This document shows, in pieces, positions 6,014-8,517 of a stretch of 8,517 nucleotides of DNA. Source of the DNA: JANWYQ01 sp034432445 (GTDB lineage Bacteria > Chloroflexota > Anaerolineae > JAAEKA01); contig DAOUBX010000148.1 of assembly GCA_034432445.1 (NCBI GenBank), forward strand, positions 1 to 8,517, written 5' to 3'. Numbering within the stretch: the stretch's first letter is position 1; each line of letters begins with the position of its first letter. The position numbers were made by a program, and so were the translations under genes. The notes beneath the pieces were generated by a model. It did no database searches, was not told where the DNA came from, and saw nothing but the letters and a program-made list of their open reading frames with translations.

Positions 6014-6922
6014 GTGAACAAGCGAGACCGGCGCGCCGGATCTGAGTTGGGATGGTCAAGCCGCTTCGGGCGTTGGGCGGCTCTTGCTGTGTTGCTGGGC
6101 GTCGCCGTGTTACTCGGCATGCGCCTGGTCAACCAGGACGGCCCGGCGCTGGCCACCTTAATCTTCCAAACCAACCCCAACTCGCCGCAGCCTACGCCTA
6201 CTTTTACGGATACGCCCCCACCTACTAACACGCCGCTGTTCACCGCCACCCCGGCCCCAACCAATACACCGGTGGCAACGGCCGGCCCTAGCACGCCGAC
6301 GTTGCCCCCGGCTACCGACACGCCGTTGCCGACTGATACGCCGGCTGACCAGGAGCAGGCGGCGCCAACACCGACCTGGACGCCGCTGCCGCCGCCGGCT
6401 ACTGACCTGCAGCCGCCGTTCCAATCGCCGATCTCGCCGCCCACACCTACGCCCGTGCTTGGCGTGGCCCCGCCGCCCGTACCGCCGCCCCTCGTCCCGC
6501 CCAGCCCAACCATCGAGGCCGGCGCCCCCCTGACCTCGAGCTCAGAGATTGTCCTGCTGGTCAGGCCGCTGGACGGCCCGTCGGCAGCAGCCGAAGCAGG
6601 CAACGCCAGGCGCCTCGACGCCGCCTTGTTCATTGACAACCTGGTGATTGCAGCCGGCTATGTATGGGCATGCTTTGGCGTGCTGGCGCTCGTGGCCGCC
6701 CTGGTCGGCGGTACGCTGCTCCTGCGGCGCAACCAGCGCAGCCGCCAAAACCCGCCCCCCTCGGTCCAGCCGCCGCCGGCCACACCCCCCTCACCGGCGC
6801 AGCCCGCACCACGCGCCGCGCCGCGGCCTGATCGACGCGGTCCCACGCCGCCGCCCCCTGCTCGCTTTGCGGCGCGCCACAACACCGCCGACTTCGACGA
6901 CCTTGACCGCCCAGACGCGTGA
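6014..6922 (+). CDS. Two-pass membrane protein with long Thr/Pro-rich linker, function unknown
   Basis: This is a 302-residue protein from GTG 6014. Residues 1-19 are basic (MNKRDRR start). Residues 20-36 form a hydrophobic helix (WAALAVLLGVAVLLG). Residues 57-168 are almost entirely Thr, Pro, Ala and Ser with recurring TNTP, TDTP and PTPT units. Residues about 205-237 form a second membrane helix ending in 'LLLRRNQRSR'. The last 60 residues are Pro/Arg-rich and end acidic (DFDDLDRPDA). The basic residues after the second helix suggest that both ends are cytoplasmic and the Thr/Pro linker is outside. Such linkers are common in Chloroflexota envelope proteins and are plausible O-glycosylation targets. 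That is notable because the next gene is a GT39-type glycosyltransferase, although glycosylation here is inference only. No enzymatic motif is seen. Confidence 0.65.
   Translation: MNKRDRRAGSELGWSSRFGRWAALAVLLGVAVLLGMRLVNQDGPALATLIFQTNPNSPQPTPTFTDTPPPTNTPLFTATPAPTNTPVATAGPSTPTLPPATDTPLPTDTPADQEQAAPTPTWTPLPPPATDLQPPFQSPISPPTPTPVLGVAPPPVPPPLVPPSPTIEAGAPLTSSSEIVLLVRPLDGPSAAAEAGNARRLDAALFIDNLVIAAGYVWACFGVLALVAALVGGTLLLRRNQRSRQNPPPSVQPPPATPPSPAQPAPRAAPRPDRRGPTPPPPARFAARHNTADFDDLDRPDA
6182..6517 (+). repeat. Low-complexity Thr/Pro coding repeat
   Basis: This region encodes degenerate TNTP/TDTP/PTPT units over about 112 residues. The units vary at both codon and residue level, so it is a degenerate low-complexity tract, not an exact tandem array. 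It produces a long Gly/Val-rich open frame on the opposite strand (5986-6639), which I regard as an artefact. Confidence 0.8.
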
Positions 6923-8432
6923 CTCCCATCCCTTGACCCGCGCCGGCCTGGCGTTGCTCGGCCTGTGCCTGGCCGGTTTTGCCTGGCGCATCGCCGGCCT
7001 GGATTTTCAGAGCCTGTGGCGCGATGAAGTCGACGCGCTGCGCTTCGCCACCCGCCCGCTGGCCGAGCTGGTGCGCACCTTTAGCAAGCCCGGCGAGAAC
7101 GGGCCGCTTTTCTTCTTGGCGCTGCGCCCCTGGCTGGCCGCCGCCGGCCAAAGCGAGTTTGCGCTGCGTTTCCTTTCGGTTGTGGCGGGCGTTTTGGCCA
7201 TCCCGCTTACCTACGCCCTGGCGCGCCGCCTGATCACGCAAGCCGGCGGCGCCTCCACGCCGTTCACAAACATCACCCTGGCCAACGCGCCCCTCCTCGC
7301 TGCCGTGCTGGTGGCCGCCAACCCCTACCTCACCTGGTACAGCCAAGAGGGCAAGATGTACGCCTGGCTGGTGGTGCTGGCGCTGGCGGCCCATCTGGCG
7401 TTCCTGGCCGCCGTGGACGCCAGCAGGCGCCCTGGCTACGGCTGGCCACGCTGGTTGTTATACTTGGTCCTCTTGTGCCTCGGCGCCTTGACGCACGTGC
7501 TGGCTATTCTGGTGGTGCTGGTTCATGCGCTCTGGCTGGTGTGCCTGTGGCCTGCCAGCCGGCGCAGCTGGTTGCCCTTTGGCCTGACTCTGCTGGCGCC
7601 GGCGCTGCCTTTCTTTGCGCTGGCCGGCTGGTGGCAGCTACGCCTCTTTCTTAACCCCGACTTCCAGACCGGCCACCCGTTCGTGCCCCTGACCGGCATG
7701 GCCGAAGTGCTGCTGGTGGGCTTTGGCCAGGGCGTAGGTGCACCGCTATATCCCCCCCTGCTGATCGGCGTGATCTTCTTATTGCTGGCGGGGCTAACGC
7801 TCGGCGCGCGCAGCCTGAGCGCCGACCGCCGATCGCCCCTGCGCCTGGCGACGTTGCTGCTCAGCTGGGTCGCTGTGCCAGCGCTGCTGCTCTTCGCCAT
7901 CTCCCTGCGTAAACCCCTCTTTGCCGATCGCTACTTGATCTGGATCATGCCCGGCCTGGCCATCGCTGCCGCCCTGGGCCTATCCGCGCTCAGTCGCACG
8001 TGGCGGCCCCTGGGATGGCTGGCGCTGGCCGCGCTGCTCGCCGTCAACCTATGGACGGGCGCGCGCCAGGTGCGCGTCCCCATCAAAGCCGACTGGCGCG
8101 CTGCAGCGGTTTATGTAACCGCCCATCGCCAGCCCGGCGACCGCCTGCTCTACTTGATCCCCTACAATCGCTTCAGCTTCGAGTACTACGCCGGCCCACA
8201 GGTCGACTGGGCCGATGGCCCTTACACCAACAACGCCAATCCACCGCAGCAGGTGGCCGACGAAATGCGCCGGGCGACGCACGGCGCGCCGGCTGTATGG
8301 CTGATCGCATCGGAAGAAGCGCTGTGGGACAGCCGCGGCCTGGTGCGCAGTTGGCTGGCTGCGCACGGTCAAGTCACCGCCGCCGTCCAGTTTACTCGCG
8401 TAGAGGTCGTACGCTACCAGCTTGCCCCTTAG
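6903..8432 (+). CDS. GT39/ArnT-like multi-pass membrane glycosyltransferase
   Basis: This is a 509-residue protein if read from TTG 6903. TTG 6933 is an equally possible start and TTG 6867 is less likely; none has a visible ribosome binding site, so the start is uncertain. The frame is open to 6648, but that part is Arg/Pro-rich shadow of the previous gene. The first helix (residues 14-32) leads into 'LDFQSLWRDEVDALRF', whose Asp41-Glu42 matches the acidic pair in the first extracytoplasmic loop of PMT/ArnT-family transferases that use polyprenyl-phosphate sugars. About 11 hydrophobic helices follow, with 'NPYLTWYSQEGKMYAWL' (140-156) and 'FADRYLIWIMPG' (340-351) typical of this family. The last ~125 residues form a soluble extracytoplasmic domain. 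It probably transfers a sugar from a lipid carrier to an envelope acceptor; the Thr/Pro-rich protein just upstream is a candidate. A start at 6903 overlaps that gene by 20 bases. Confidence 0.85.
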   Translation: MTAQTRDSHPLTRAGLALLGLCLAGFAWRIAGLDFQSLWRDEVDALRFATRPLAELVRTFSKPGENGPLFFLALRPWLAAAGQSEFALRFLSVVAGVLAIPLTYALARRLITQAGGASTPFTNITLANAPLLAAVLVAANPYLTWYSQEGKMYAWLVVLALAAHLAFLAAVDASRRPGYGWPRWLLYLVLLCLGALTHVLAILVVLVHALWLVCLWPASRRSWLPFGLTLLAPALPFFALAGWWQLRLFLNPDFQTGHPFVPLTGMAEVLLVGFGQGVGAPLYPPLLIGVIFLLLAGLTLGARSLSADRRSPLRLATLLLSWVAVPALLLFAISLRKPLFADRYLIWIMPGLAIAAALGLSALSRTWRPLGWLALAALLAVNLWTGARQVRVPIKADWRAAAVYVTAHRQPGDRLLYLIPYNRFSFEYYAGPQVDWADGPYTNNANPPQQVADEMRRATHGAPAVWLIASEEALWDSRGLVRSWLAAHGQVTAAVQFTRVEVVRYQLAP

Positions 8433-8440
8433 AGGCTGTT

Positions 8441-8458
8441 TGAAAAGTCTGAAAAGCC
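8441..8458. repeat. Adjacent direct repeat TGAAAAGYC x2
   Basis: TGAAAAGTC (8441-8449) is followed directly by TGAAAAGCC (8450-8458). The segment from 8432, GAGGCTGTTTGAAAAG, resembles terminal inverted repeats of some insertion sequences by memory. No transposase is in the window, so the nature of the repeat is unresolved. Confidence 0.5.
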
Positions 8459-8463
8459 CCGAA

Positions 8464-8485
8464 CCGGTGGTTGGAAACCCACCGG
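8464..8485. terminator. Perfect 7-bp hairpin downstream of the glycosyltransferase, possible terminator
   Basis: CCGGTGG (8464-8470) pairs with CCACCGG (8479-8485) across an 8-base loop. It begins 31 bases after the glycosyltransferase stop. There is no T-run after it, so intrinsic termination is only a possibility; it could also belong to a repeat or mobile-element end. Confidence 0.35.
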
Positions 8486-8497
8486 CTGACAGCACGA

Positions 8498-8513
8498 AGG
8501 CCCCTCAGGGCCT
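8498..8513. terminator. Second perfect hairpin, 6-bp stem, at the window edge
   Basis: AGGCCC (8498-8503) pairs with GGGCCT (8508-8513) across the 4-base loop CTCA. It follows the first hairpin by 12 bases. What comes after the stem is cut off by the window edge, so a T-run cannot be tested. Two hairpins in a row after the last stop fit a transcript end or a structured repeat. Confidence 0.35.
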
Positions 8514-8517
8514 GGAA

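Noticed and set aside
5986..6639. Open frame of 217 codons on the - strand, rich in Gly and Val
   Set aside because: It is the complement of the Thr/Pro codon tract; the GVGVGG-like composition mirrors ACN/CCN codons and no other protein character is seen.
6648..6902. Upstream extension of the glycosyltransferase frame to ATG 6648
   Set aside because: The extension would be Arg/Pro/His-rich and overlaps 275 bases of the previous gene, whose frame encodes a credible membrane helix there.
1..8517. tRNA, rRNA, CRISPR array or complete insertion sequence
   Set aside because: No cloverleaf-like segment, spaced repeat array or transposase-like protein was found; gaps between genes are too short except at 5900-6013 and the right edge.

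Overview
The window is a GC-rich, densely coded stretch with every recognisable gene on the + strand. High GC, a Thr/Pro-rich two-pass membrane protein, a GT39-type multi-pass glycosyltransferase and a peptidase-MA-like membrane protein together suggest a Chloroflexota bacterium (Anaerolineae/Caldilineae type). This is an inference from protein style; there is no rRNA or other marker gene here.

Layout. Positions 2-94 are the 3' tail of an upstream gene whose last 30 residues look like the C-terminal domain of a BirA-type biotin-protein ligase. Its stop overlaps the next start (ATGA). Then come: 91-1353, a single-pass membrane protein with a peptidase-MA-like extracytoplasmic domain that has lost the HExxH zinc site; 1371-2585, an esterase with an N-terminal accessory domain (enterochelin-esterase-like); 2609-3355, a second, shorter alpha/beta-hydrolase esterase; 3365-4603 and 4649-5899, two tandem paralogous ATP-grasp enzymes; 6014-6922, a Thr/Pro-rich protein with two membrane segments; and 6903-8432, a GT39/ArnT-like membrane glycosyltransferase. 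The last 85 bases contain a short direct repeat and two perfect hairpins, either a terminator region or the edge of a mobile or repeat element.

The most interesting unit is the core from 1371 to 5899: two serine esterases of different subfamilies followed by two ATP-grasp ligase-like enzymes, with gaps of 9-45 bases. ATP-grasp enzymes usually join a carboxylate to an amine or thiol through an acyl-phosphate. Two such enzymes beside two esterases suggest a small pathway that builds and then trims or transfers an amide- or ester-linked product. Neither substrate nor product can be read from the sequence. The 114-base gap after 5899 separates this unit from the two cell-envelope genes downstream, which may be a different transcription unit.
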